Assembly: GCA_900542395.1 (NCBI GenBank)
Contig: UQNM01000094.1
Span: 1 to 7,389 of the forward strand
Length of the DNA: 7,389 nucleotides
Source: an uncultured Eubacteriales bacterium
GTDB taxonomy: Bacteria > Bacillota > Clostridia > Christensenellales > Aristaeellaceae
Direction: 5' to 3'
The notes under the pieces are model-generated. The model made no database searches. It saw only the letters and a list, made by a program, of their open reading frames with translations, and was not told where the DNA came from. Shown here in pieces: positions 1 to 6,430 of the stretch. The translations under genes and the position numbers were made by a program. Each line of letters begins with the position of its first letter. Positions within the stretch are counted from its first letter, which is position 1.

Positions 1-669
1 GCCATCAACAAGGGGCATGAATACATGCGCGAGTCCAAGACCCCGTATTGGGAAATTCCGTATCTGCCGATCGACCCCGCCGACGTCGGCCGCGAATACG
101 AACCGATCATCCGCATCAACAGCCAATCCGGCAAGGGCGGCGCGGCGTTCATCATGGATCACAATTACGGCTACCACATGCCCAAAGCGATGCATCCGGA
201 ATTTGGCGCGGTCGTGCAGGCCGAATGTGACAGAACCGGCCACGAGCTGACGGCAAACGAGGTCTACGAGCTGTTCCACCGCGAGTTCCTCAACATCAGC
301 GAACCGTATGCGCTCTCCCGCGCGAAGTTCTACGAGGAAGCGATTGCGGGCAGCGCGGCAAACGTCACCCATTTCTCCGGCGTGCTCAGCGTGCGCGGCC
401 AGTTCGTGCAGCTTGAGTCCCGCGGAAACGGCCCGATCGACGCTTTCTTTAATGCGCTGGGGCAGGCTGGAATCGAGGGCTATTCCTTCATCTCCTATTC
501 CGAGCACGCCATTTCGATGGGTTCCGATTCGCAGGCCGTGGCCTACATCGAGCTGCGCGTACCGGGCGGCCGCCGCATCTTCGGCGTCGGCACGGAGCAT
601 AACATCAACTTTGCTTCCGTCAAGGGCATTTTGAGCGCCATCAACCGTTTCGAGAGCGGCATGGCTTAA
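1..669 (+). CDS. leuA: 2-isopropylmalate synthase, long (type 2) form, C-terminal part
   Basis: This is the 3' end of a gene that begins before the window; 222 codons are visible and the frame is open from base 1. The enzyme condenses acetyl-CoA with 2-oxoisovalerate, the first committed step of leucine synthesis, in the cytoplasm. The fragment has the linker signature of the long, yeast/actinobacterial-type enzymes: WEIPYLPIDPADVGR (residues 17-31), then NSQSGKGG (40-47), which lies between the missing catalytic barrel and the end domain. From about residue 120 to 215 it has the LeuA allosteric/dimerisation domain, which in this family binds leucine for feedback inhibition; the GVGTEHNINFASVKGILSAI stretch is its last strand and helix. 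The catalytic barrel is outside the window, so activity cannot be judged. Full-length relatives have roughly 550-570 residues. A terminator follows 20 bases after the stop, so this is the last gene of its transcript. Confidence 0.93.
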   Translation, partial: AINKGHEYMRESKTPYWEIPYLPIDPADVGREYEPIIRINSQSGKGGAAFIMDHNYGYHMPKAMHPEFGAVVQAECDRTGHELTANEVYELFHREFLNISEPYALSRAKFYEEAIAGSAANVTHFSGVLSVRGQFVQLESRGNGPIDAFFNALGQAGIEGYSFISYSEHAISMGSDSQAVAYIELRVPGGRRIFGVGTEHNINFASVKGILSAINRFESGMA

Positions 670-689
670 TTCAGAAAGCACGCGCAAAG

Positions 690-721
690 ATCCCTCCATG
701 ATGATTTGGAGGGATTTTTTT
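690..721 (+). terminator. Intrinsic terminator of leuA
   Basis: A perfect 8-bp stem (ATCCCTCC at 690-697 with GGAGGGAT at 708-715) closes a 10-base loop and runs into seven T residues (715-721). It lies just after the leuA stop. The gene on the other side, spoIIE, converges on it. On the minus strand the same hairpin is followed only by TCTTTGCG, so it would end spoIIE transcripts less efficiently. Confidence 0.88.
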
Positions 722-771
722 GACGGATGGGACATCGTGCAAAGCCGCCCGTTCGATATACCCCGAATGTT

Positions 772-2826
772 CTACTCCATCGCCGTTCTGCTCATCCGCG
801 CGCAGAGAATCGCCATGTCGTCGCAGGCCTCGCCCGAGCTGGCCGCGCGGGCAATCAGTTTTTCGCCCACCGATTGCGGATGCAGCCACGCCAGCTTGCC
901 GATATCTTCCCGCAGGGCGACCTCGCCGCCGGGATATGCGTCGCGCACGCCGTCGGTCATCATCACCACCACGTCGCCCGTCTGCATCGTCATCCGAAGC
1001 GATCGGGATTCCACCTCCGGCAGAACACCCACCGGCAGCGTATCCGCGCCGATGGTTCGCACCTCGCCGTCGCGCACGATATAGGAAGCGCAGGCTCCCA
1101 GCTTCTCAAACGCCGTCTCCCCGCTATGCAGATCGCACACGCAAAGATCCATCGTCGCATACATCTCCCGCCCCGTGCACATCAGCATCAGCGCGTTCAC
1201 CACATCCAGCGCCTGCGCCCGCGTGTACCCCGCCCGAAGGCTCTCCACCATCAGCTCAAGCGCCGCGTGGCTCTCCTGCCGGGCACTGATTCCGCTGCCC
1301 ATTCCATCCGACAGCGCCAGAACATGCCTGCCGCCCGGCAGGACGCGCGAAACATAGCTGTCCCCCGCCACGTCCTCGCCTGAGCGGCTTCGCATCGCCG
1401 CGCCGATTTCAAGGCTCAGCGCGGGCGTCTGCTCGAAAACCGCCTGCGTGCTCAACTGTCCCTCTCTGGCACAGGCGCGCATCGGCACGCCGCAGGCGTC
1501 GCTCACCCATTTGACCAGCGACGCGCCCGCTGTTGCTTCCGGTTTGAGCAGCATCACTTCCATTCGACCGGACAGCCGCAGCGCATAGGCAACGCGCACT
1601 TCATCCAGTCCCGCGCGCACCAACGCATAGCGCAGCCGGCGATACGCCGCGTCATCCGGGTGGATTTCGCCCAGCGTCCGCTCGCAAACCTGATGCGCCG
1701 CGGCGCTCGTCTTTTGCAAAAGGCGCACGCATTGGCCGATGATCGGGTTTTCCTCTCGCGGCGCGCCAAGCCCCTCCATCATCCGCGCCGTATCCTCATA
1801 CAGCCGCGCCCACGAATGGATCATGGCCGCGCTGCGAATGGCAACGGCCTCCGACTGCGTCATCTCCTCCGGCTCGGCGCACTCGATCAGCGAGGTCACG
1901 CCCACACGGCGCATATTGGATAGGGCGAGAAACGGAAGCATGCCCGGCAGCGCGTAAGCGGCGCGCCGAATCGCCGCAAGATCGCCCCGCATCAGCGCCG
2001 TTCCCGCCGCCGCGCCGCAGAGCATCAGCAGCGCGCAGACCCATCTCCGGTGCGTCTTGATTTCGCCCGCCAGAAACCCGCCGACGAGCAACATTCCCGC
2101 CGTCTGCGGGCTGCCCTGCATCAGCGAAACCACACCGCCCATGACCCCCGCGCAGAAAATCGCCTGCGTCGCGCCGCCGACATACGCATGCTCCAGCGTC
2201 AGGTACAGCGCCATGGCGGGAGCGAGCGCCTGCCCGCCCGGAAGGGGCGCGAGCCCCGCCGCAAGCGACGCGCAGACCGCCAGCACGCAAATCGGCCGCG
2301 TCTCCCCGTCCAGCTCGTCCCGCCGGGAAACCGTCAGCGCCGCGCCGTCATACAAAACGCTGAGCCCCGCGCCCGCCACGGCCGTCAACAGAACGACGAT
2401 GATTTCATACCCATTGCCAACGCCCGTCACCGCCGCGGCCGTCAACTGGATCAGAAAAACCGCCGCCGCCATCGTCATCCGATTGGCCGGTTTCGCCCAA
2501 AGCCCCGTGCTCAGCCAAAGCATCGTGCAGACGGGGAGCTGCCAGCAGCCCGCCAACGCCCCGGCGGCATACTGCGCGGCAAAGCCCAGCATAACGCCCG
2601 CAAAGCCCGCCGGAACACAGAACCCCTGCCGCAGCAGCACAGCAAACATCGCGCCCTGACAGCAATACCCGCCGCCCGGAAGCCGCGCAAACGACAAAAT
2701 CGCCATCATCGCCGCGCAGAGCATCCGCTGAACCAGCGTGCCGCGCATGCGCAGCGTTCGTTCTATCCCGGCCAGAAACCCGCTTCCAATGTTTCCGCCG
2801 CGCATCGCTATGGTTTCCTGTGCCAA
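772..2826 (-). CDS. spoIIE: Stage II sporulation protein E, membrane PP2C-type serine phosphatase
   Basis: 684 residues. In known sporulators SpoIIE binds FtsZ at the polar septum and then dephosphorylates SpoIIAA, releasing the forespore sigma factor SigF. About ten hydrophobic segments fill residues 35-300, a central region spans about 300-470, and a PP2C domain spans about 470-684. The PP2C metal-binding motifs are all present: AGDS (Asp489), ALSDGMGSG (Asp507), ATMDL (Asp560), MTDGVRDA (Asp625) and DDMA (669-672), plus the family's FEKLGA (573-578) and LPVGVL (597-602). The start is a TTG with GGGGGA six bases upstream; an ATG at codon 8 is a weaker alternative. It is shorter than the 827-residue Bacillus subtilis protein, mostly in the central region. 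The gene follows rmuC on the same strand after 220 bases that hold a hairpin, so it probably has its own promoter. The family call is firm; a related PP2C regulator outside sporulation is a remote alternative. Confidence 0.93.
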   Translation of the reverse strand: MAQETIAMRGGNIGSGFLAGIERTLRMRGTLVQRMLCAAMMAILSFARLPGGGYCCQGAMFAVLLRQGFCVPAGFAGVMLGFAAQYAAGALAGCWQLPVCTMLWLSTGLWAKPANRMTMAAAVFLIQLTAAAVTGVGNGYEIIVVLLTAVAGAGLSVLYDGAALTVSRRDELDGETRPICVLAVCASLAAGLAPLPGGQALAPAMALYLTLEHAYVGGATQAIFCAGVMGGVVSLMQGSPQTAGMLLVGGFLAGEIKTHRRWVCALLMLCGAAAGTALMRGDLAAIRRAAYALPGMLPFLALSNMRRVGVTSLIECAEPEEMTQSEAVAIRSAAMIHSWARLYEDTARMMEGLGAPREENPIIGQCVRLLQKTSAAAHQVCERTLGEIHPDDAAYRRLRYALVRAGLDEVRVAYALRLSGRMEVMLLKPEATAGASLVKWVSDACGVPMRACAREGQLSTQAVFEQTPALSLEIGAAMRSRSGEDVAGDSYVSRVLPGGRHVLALSDGMGSGISARQESHAALELMVESLRAGYTRAQALDVVNALMLMCTGREMYATMDLCVCDLHSGETAFEKLGACASYIVRDGEVRTIGADTLPVGVLPEVESRSLRMTMQTGDVVVMMTDGVRDAYPGGEVALREDIGKLAWLHPQSVGEKLIARAASSGEACDDMAILCARMSRTAME

Positions 2827-2851
2827 AGTCCATCCCCCGCCTTCGTCGGTT

Positions 2852-2874
2852 TATGGCTTCATTGTATGGCTTCA
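2852..2874 (-). promoter_or_regulatory. Tandem direct repeat in the spoIIE leader
   Basis: The minus strand upstream of spoIIE carries two exact copies of TGAAGCCATA (2865-2874 and 2852-2861), start to start 13 bases apart. Between them is TACAAT (2861-2866), one mismatch from the TATAAT -10 consensus. No matching TTGACA lies 16-18 bases upstream, so if this is a promoter it may need an activator; Spo0A activates spoIIE in Bacillus. I see no good Spo0A box (TGTCGAA). Repeat and position are seen; function is inference. Confidence 0.3.
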
Positions 2875-2935
2875 CGGCGCGCTTCGTTGTCGTTTTTCTC
2901 CGCGAATCGAGGGAATCGCTTGACACGATAGCGCA

Positions 2936-2975
2936 CAAAGACCCGATTGAATCGCGTCATCCAATCGGGTCTTTG
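2936..2975 (-). terminator. Long hairpin between rmuC and spoIIE, possible terminator
   Basis: A perfect 14-bp stem (CAAAGACCCGATTG at 2936-2949 with its complement at 2962-2975) closes a 12-base loop. It lies about 70 bases past the rmuC stop, where a terminator is expected. Neither side has a clean T run: the minus strand continues GGGTCTTTGTGCGC and the plus strand GCATATTTTC. It may be a weak terminator, an mRNA 3'-end stabiliser or a processing site that partly uncouples rmuC from spoIIE. Confidence 0.45.
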
Positions 2976-3046
2976 CGCATATTTTCAATCTTTGGGCATT
3001 TCGCGCGTTGTTCTTCGTCCGTTTTTCGCGCGTCCGACGTGCGGCT

Positions 3047-4477
3047 TCAATCCCACTCGTCCTCCTCGTCGTCATCGGTCAGGCCGAGCAGCTTTTTCGC
3101 CTCGCTCTCCGGTAAGCCGTTGACGTCGGAAAGGCGCTTGGCGATGGTCTGCGTATGCTGCTGCGCATGATCCAGCTCCTCCGTCGCCTGCCTGAGCTTC
3201 TTCTGTGTGCGCCCGAGCAAAGAGGCGAAACCCGCAAAATCCGTGCGGATCGCGCCCAACAGGTTCATCACTTCCTGCGTGCGCTGCTCAATCGCCAGCG
3301 ATTTGAAGCCCAACTGCAAGCTGGAAATCAGCGCGGCCAGCGTGGTCGGCCCCGCGATGACCATGCGGCTTTCCTGCTGCACCCGTTCGGACAGCCCCGG
3401 AATCCGCAGCACCTCGGCAAAAAGCCCCTCGCTTTGCAGGAAAAGCACGGCGCAATCCGTCGTATAAGGCGGCGCAATCAGCTTTTCGGACATCCTTCTG
3501 GCGTGCATGCGGACGGCGGATTCGAGCAGCCCCCGCGCGCTTTCGATATCCGCCCGCGTGCCGTTCTCCTGCGCGACGCACAGCTCATGGTATTCGCGCA
3601 TCGGCAGGCTGGCGTCAATCGGCAGATACACGGTGTTCTGACCACTCTGTCCCGGCATGACGACGACATAATCCGCGACGGGTTCCCCGTTGGGGCGCAC
3701 CGGCGCATGTTCGGCATACTGCGACGGCGCGAGCATCTGCGATAAAATCGCCCCAAGCTGCGCCTCCCCAATCACCCCAAGCGGCTTTGCCCCGGAGACC
3801 ATGCGCCCCAGCTCGTCGATGCTCCCGGCGAGGCTCTGCACCGCGCTCAGGCTGGCCGTCACCTGCTCCAGACGCTTTGTCACCACCGAAAAAGACGCTT
3901 CCAGCCGCTGATCCACCGTCGCATTCAGCTTTTCATCCACGGTCTGCCGCATCTGTTCTAGCTGCTGCCGGTTCTCCGCGCTGATTTTTTCCAGACCGCC
4001 TTCAATCGTCTGCCGCATGCGCTCCATGCGCTCCTCATTGCTGCCCAGCTTTTCTTCCAGCGCCTGATTCACGCCGCCGATTCGCTCTTCATAGGCGCTC
4101 AGCCGCCGATCCATCGTCTGGCGGATGTGCTCCATGCGCTCCTCTTCCTGCCTGCCGGCCGCGCGGAGCTGACCGCCCAGCGCGTCCATCTGCCCCTGCT
4201 GCGTGCGGGTCATTTCCCCCATCATGCGCATCACGGAATCGTTGACGCTTTGCACGGTTTCGCTCAATTCCTTCCGTGCCTGAGCGCTGTTCTCCCGTCC
4301 GGCCTCATCCGCCTGCGCGAGCTTTTCCTGAACGGCGGCAGCCATCTCCTTCACCTGTTTTTCGGCCGTGGCTGACCTTCGAAACATCAAAATCAACGTA
4401 ATCGCCATCATCAGCACCAGCGCCAGACACACCAGCACGACGACGTAAAGCGCCGACTGTTCAGAGAGAAAAACCAT
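3047..4477 (-). CDS. rmuC: RmuC-family protein (predicted PD-(D/E)xK-fold nuclease, DNA recombination)
   Basis: 476 residues. RmuC proteins are membrane-anchored predicted nucleases; in E. coli loss of rmuC affects recombination at inverted repeats. Residues 10-32 form one transmembrane helix, residues about 35-215 a long coiled coil, and about 195-440 the RmuC domain, with TVDQRLEASFSVVTKRLEQV, GVIGEAQLGAIL (234-245), YLPIDASLP (284-292), and AGPTTLAALI (375-384). The tail is strongly acidic (DDDEEDEWD). The coiled coil repeats the motif [M/L]ExxRQT at 115, 151 and 173. The Asp-x-Lys end of the family motif (IDAK or IDSK) reads IDAS here, so the predicted catalytic lysine is replaced by Ser290, while Asp269 and Asp288 remain. 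ATG start with GGGG about 9 bases upstream, a modest ribosome site. Divergent from the gene at 4568; both probably start from the shared promoter region between them. Confidence 0.9.
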   Translation of the reverse strand: MVFLSEQSALYVVVLVCLALVLMMAITLILMFRRSATAEKQVKEMAAAVQEKLAQADEAGRENSAQARKELSETVQSVNDSVMRMMGEMTRTQQGQMDALGGQLRAAGRQEEERMEHIRQTMDRRLSAYEERIGGVNQALEEKLGSNEERMERMRQTIEGGLEKISAENRQQLEQMRQTVDEKLNATVDQRLEASFSVVTKRLEQVTASLSAVQSLAGSIDELGRMVSGAKPLGVIGEAQLGAILSQMLAPSQYAEHAPVRPNGEPVADYVVVMPGQSGQNTVYLPIDASLPMREYHELCVAQENGTRADIESARGLLESAVRMHARRMSEKLIAPPYTTDCAVLFLQSEGLFAEVLRIPGLSERVQQESRMVIAGPTTLAALISSLQLGFKSLAIEQRTQEVMNLLGAIRTDFAGFASLLGRTQKKLRQATEELDHAQQHTQTIAKRLSDVNGLPESEAKKLLGLTDDDEEDEWD

Positions 4478-4526
4478 GAAGGGACACCCCGCTTTCTTCC
4501 CGGCAGTAGCGCGCGGGAGCTAAATG

Positions 4527-4535
4527 TGTTATAAT
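4527..4535 (+). promoter_or_regulatory. Extended -10 promoter of the 207-residue membrane protein gene
   Basis: TGTTATAAT is an extended -10 element (TGn followed by perfect TATAAT at 4530-4535). No -35 match lies 16-18 bases upstream, which is normal for extended -10 promoters. Start of transcription would be near 4542, giving a leader of only about 26 bases. Confidence 0.65.
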
Positions 4536-4555
4536 CAGCTTGCCCGTTTGGGCAA
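4528..4555 (-). promoter_or_regulatory. Candidate rmuC promoter
   Basis: On the minus strand, TTGCCC (4550-4555, 4 of 6 to the -35 consensus) is 16 bases from TATAAC (4528-4533, 5 of 6 to the -10). Transcription would start near 4521, about 44 bases before the rmuC ATG. It overlaps the divergent plus-strand promoter base for base at its -10. Confidence 0.45.
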
Positions 4556-4561
4556 AGGAGG
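4540..4561 (+). promoter_or_regulatory. Inverted repeat next to the ribosome binding site
   Basis: TTGCCC (4540-4545) and GGGCAA (4550-4555) form a 6-bp inverted repeat around GTTT, directly followed by AGGAGG (4556-4561), a perfect Shine-Dalgarno sequence six bases before the ATG at 4568. The repeat sits at the predicted start of the plus transcript and contains the -35 of the minus promoter. It could be a repressor operator or a 5'-end hairpin; the ribosome site itself is certain in sequence. Confidence 0.4.
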
Positions 4562-4567
4562 TAAACC

Positions 4568-5191
4568 ATGGCTCAAAAACGCAGAAAAGAACAGCTTATG
4601 AAACGCAGGGAGCGCAGGCTGACCGCGCTTTGCATCGGCGGCGGCATTGGCGCCATGCTGCTGAGCCTTTTCGTCTGCATGATGATTTTCGATATTCGCC
4701 CGGATGAAACGCCCGTTTCCGCGCCCGTAACAACCGCGCTTCCGTATGATTCCACGCAGCCCTTTTCCGCAGGCGATCTCACAAGCGCGCAAATGAACGA
4801 CCTTCGCGCAAACGGCCGCATATCCGTCAGCGACGGCCCGCGCGGCGTCAGCATCGGCGATTCACTCGATACGCTGCTCTCCCGCTACCCGAGCACCTAC
4901 ACCAATTCCGAAACCACGGGCGACCTGACCGGCGAACAATCCAACGAGGAAATGATCCTCTATTGTGCGCAATACTTCGAGAATCAAAACGGCGTGATGA
5001 CCGCCCTGCCGCCGCGCGGGCTGCTCACCGTCGATTCCGGCTCGATCATCGTGACCCTGATGGCGCCGACCTCCGCCTATCCGGCCGGAACGCTGGAGCA
5101 ATACAGCCGGTATGAACACGTCTACTGCATCTACACCGTTTCGCCCGATACCATGACCGTTCAATCCATCGTACTCGGATTGAGCCGATAA
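4568..5191 (+). CDS. Single-pass membrane protein of unknown function
   Basis: 207 residues; I do not recognise the family. Residues 1-18 are very rich in Lys and Arg, residues about 19-41 form one transmembrane helix, and the remainder should lie outside the cytoplasm (positive-inside rule). A low-complexity linker (about 45-70, rich in Thr, Ser, Pro) precedes a folded domain (about 75-207). The stretch GVSIGDSLDTLLSRYP (93-108) resembles the G-x-S-x-G-x-[ST] helix start that recurs in small secreted domains of the SmpA/BamE kind, but this is only a likeness. The start is secured by AGGAGG six bases upstream and an extended -10 promoter. Transcribed alone, away from rmuC, and ended by the terminator at 5243. 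A consensus promoter past its 3' end points back through it, so it may be under antisense control. Confidence 0.85.
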   Translation: MAQKRRKEQLMKRRERRLTALCIGGGIGAMLLSLFVCMMIFDIRPDETPVSAPVTTALPYDSTQPFSAGDLTSAQMNDLRANGRISVSDGPRGVSIGDSLDTLLSRYPSTYTNSETTGDLTGEQSNEEMILYCAQYFENQNGVMTALPPRGLLTVDSGSIIVTLMAPTSAYPAGTLEQYSRYEHVYCIYTVSPDTMTVQSIVLGLSR

Positions 5192-5201
5192 AGATGGTTT
5201 C

Positions 5202-5230
5202 ATTATAGGAAAGAAACGCCTTGTTGTCAA
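5202..5230 (-). promoter_or_regulatory. Full-consensus housekeeping promoter, antisense to the 207-residue gene
   Basis: On the minus strand TTGACA (5225-5230) and TATAAT (5202-5207) are both exact consensus hexamers, separated by the ideal 17 bases (5208-5224). Transcription would start near 5195, four bases past the stop codon of the plus-strand gene, and run antisense through all of it. No minus-strand ORF with a plausible start lies directly downstream. The next same-strand gene is rmuC, about 720 bases on, with no obvious terminator in between. Confidence 0.82.
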
Positions 5231-5242
5231 TTCCCCGCGCAT

Positions 5243-5290
5243 AAAAGGTCTTTTTCGTCATGCAACGCTCATGCGAAAAAGACCTTTTTT
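5243..5290. terminator. Bidirectional intrinsic terminator
   Basis: A perfect 15-bp stem (AAAAGGTCTTTTTCG at 5243-5257, complement at 5274-5288) that can extend inward through CATG/CATG with a one-base bulge. On the plus strand it ends in six T (5285-5290) and serves the 207-residue gene. On the minus strand it ends in CCTTTTATG, five bases past the stop of the broken gene at 5295. It insulates the GC-rich left part from the AT-richer right part. Confidence 0.88.
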
Positions 5291-5294
5291 GATT

Positions 5295-6430
5295 TCAGCG
5301 TCGTTCAAAAACGCCGTCCGTTTTTTTCACAAGTTCCGCCCATGTCATCACTTTCGGCACAGAAAAAGTTTCTTCGTCTCCCGTTGTAACGATCTTCAGT
5401 TCGCCTGTCTGCGCATCAATGGGGATCTGCGAGAAGCCGTATGTTTTCCAGATCGACCGTTCCTCATTTTCCTGATTTTCCGTTTCAAAAATATCCGCTG
5501 TCTGCTGGTTTTCCGTCGTCAAATACCGGCAATCCAGCACCCACGTCGGCACAGCACACGCATACTCCGTCATATCCGGATTCGAATAACGAAGATAACC
5601 CAAGTGAAGCGCATAAACCGCCCGAATGTTTCCCGCTTCAATTTTCCTCTCAATGCGCTTCAGTATTTCTTCAAGCGGCGCAAGTGGAATATCGTCAATC
5701 TCCACCGTGCGAACCCGATTCACACCGATGTGCGCAAAATAATCCGACTCATCCGACGCAGCCATCTCCATGAAAACCTTCGTATTCCAGAACGAACCTT
5801 TCCTGTATGGTTTCGAACGCCGTTCTTCCGCATTGTCTTTGTCTGTTTTCGTAAAAGCACGGTAAAATGGTTTTCCGCCTGAGACGACGCGATGGACCCG
5901 ATCATGGGGATTCCTTCTATGAGCTGTTCCGCTGTAATCTGATAAAATCCCGCTGAATCGCCATTTTCATATCTGCAAATCTGAATCCGTTTAGGCGCAA
6001 TACGAATGGATTGCCCCGGATATACAGAGTTCAAGATATTCTGCCATTTCTCCATGGTCTGCCCAATGGTCCAGTTCTTCCCCGGAATGTAGCGCCACCG
6101 CATATCCACTTCCCAAGGGTATTTCCATTCGACAGCCATCTGCCGACCGTCCGCCGCGTATTGCCCCGCTTGAATTGTCACGTCTTTCACAGCTTCATAC
6201 TTCGTCGTACTGCCGTTTTCGTTTGTCAGAAGCTGAATTTCAACCGTTTGTCCATCAATGACATACGAGCAGAATGTCTCTCCCTCTCTATTTGCCGTTT
6301 TCTTCTGAATTTCTCGAATAATCGTCTCATTCCACGGCTTTTGATTCTCCACCGTTACCACATAGCGCGAAGCGCATCGTTCTTCGCGCCTTGTATGCTT
6401 ATCTGCTGTGGTACCAAGTCGGTACCACAT
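5295..6430 (-). pseudogene. Broken gene for a probable secreted or lipoprotein-like protein (one frameshift, no proper start)
   Basis: Two overlapping frames read as one protein of about 378 residues. The first (from 6430) is convincing to about ...EGIPMIGSIASSQ; the second continues ...GGKPFYRAFTKTDKDNAEER... down to VFERR at 5297. The join needs a -1 shift near 5870-5890, by a GGAAAAC tract. Beyond that point the first frame becomes Arg-rich nonsense. The apparent start overlaps the kinase gene by 32 bases, has no signal peptide and reads through two hairpins, so the true N-terminus is probably missing. The last third (PLEEILKRIE..., YALHLGYLRYS, CAVPTWVLDCRYL) resembles the end of Clostridia lipoproteins of the DUF6034 kind, a tentative likeness. 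Two Trp-rich blocks sit at residues 102-120. Alternatives: a sequencing error at the shift, or a short separate protein from the ATG at 5769-5771. Confidence 0.65.
6365..6429. repeat. Two adjacent hairpins at the kinase / broken-gene junction
   Basis: First pair: TGTGGTACC (6407-6415) and GGTACCACA (6421-6429), a perfect 9-bp inverted repeat with a 5-base loop, containing two KpnI-type GGTACC sites; it includes the last codons of the kinase gene. Second pair: GCGCGAAG (6365-6372) and CTTCGCGC (6382-6389), 8 bp with a 9-base loop. Neither has a T run on either strand, so they are poor terminators. They may mark the scar where the kinase segment joined the downstream gene, or stabilise the kinase mRNA end. 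Confidence 0.6.

Noticed and set aside
2885..2892. Possible Spo0A box upstream of spoIIE
   Set aside because: The best match, TTGTCGTT, differs from TGTCGAA at two of seven core positions, which is expected by chance.
2050..2931. Long plus-strand open frame of 293 codons opposite spoIIE
   Set aside because: It is a GC-rich shadow: Arg, Pro, His and Gln-rich with no recognisable domain, and it lies antisense to a gene with complete PP2C motifs. The same applies to the other long plus-strand frames within 720-2660 and 3155-3745.
5295..5771. The 158-codon frame as an independent gene
   Set aside because: An ATG with GAAGG before it exists, but protein-like sequence continues upstream of that ATG in the same frame to about 5880, so it is better read as the second half of a frameshifted gene.
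5271..5882. Plus-strand open frame of 203 codons
   Set aside because: It starts inside a terminator hairpin, is rich in Arg, Phe and His, and is antisense to a minus-strand frame with a much more protein-like composition.
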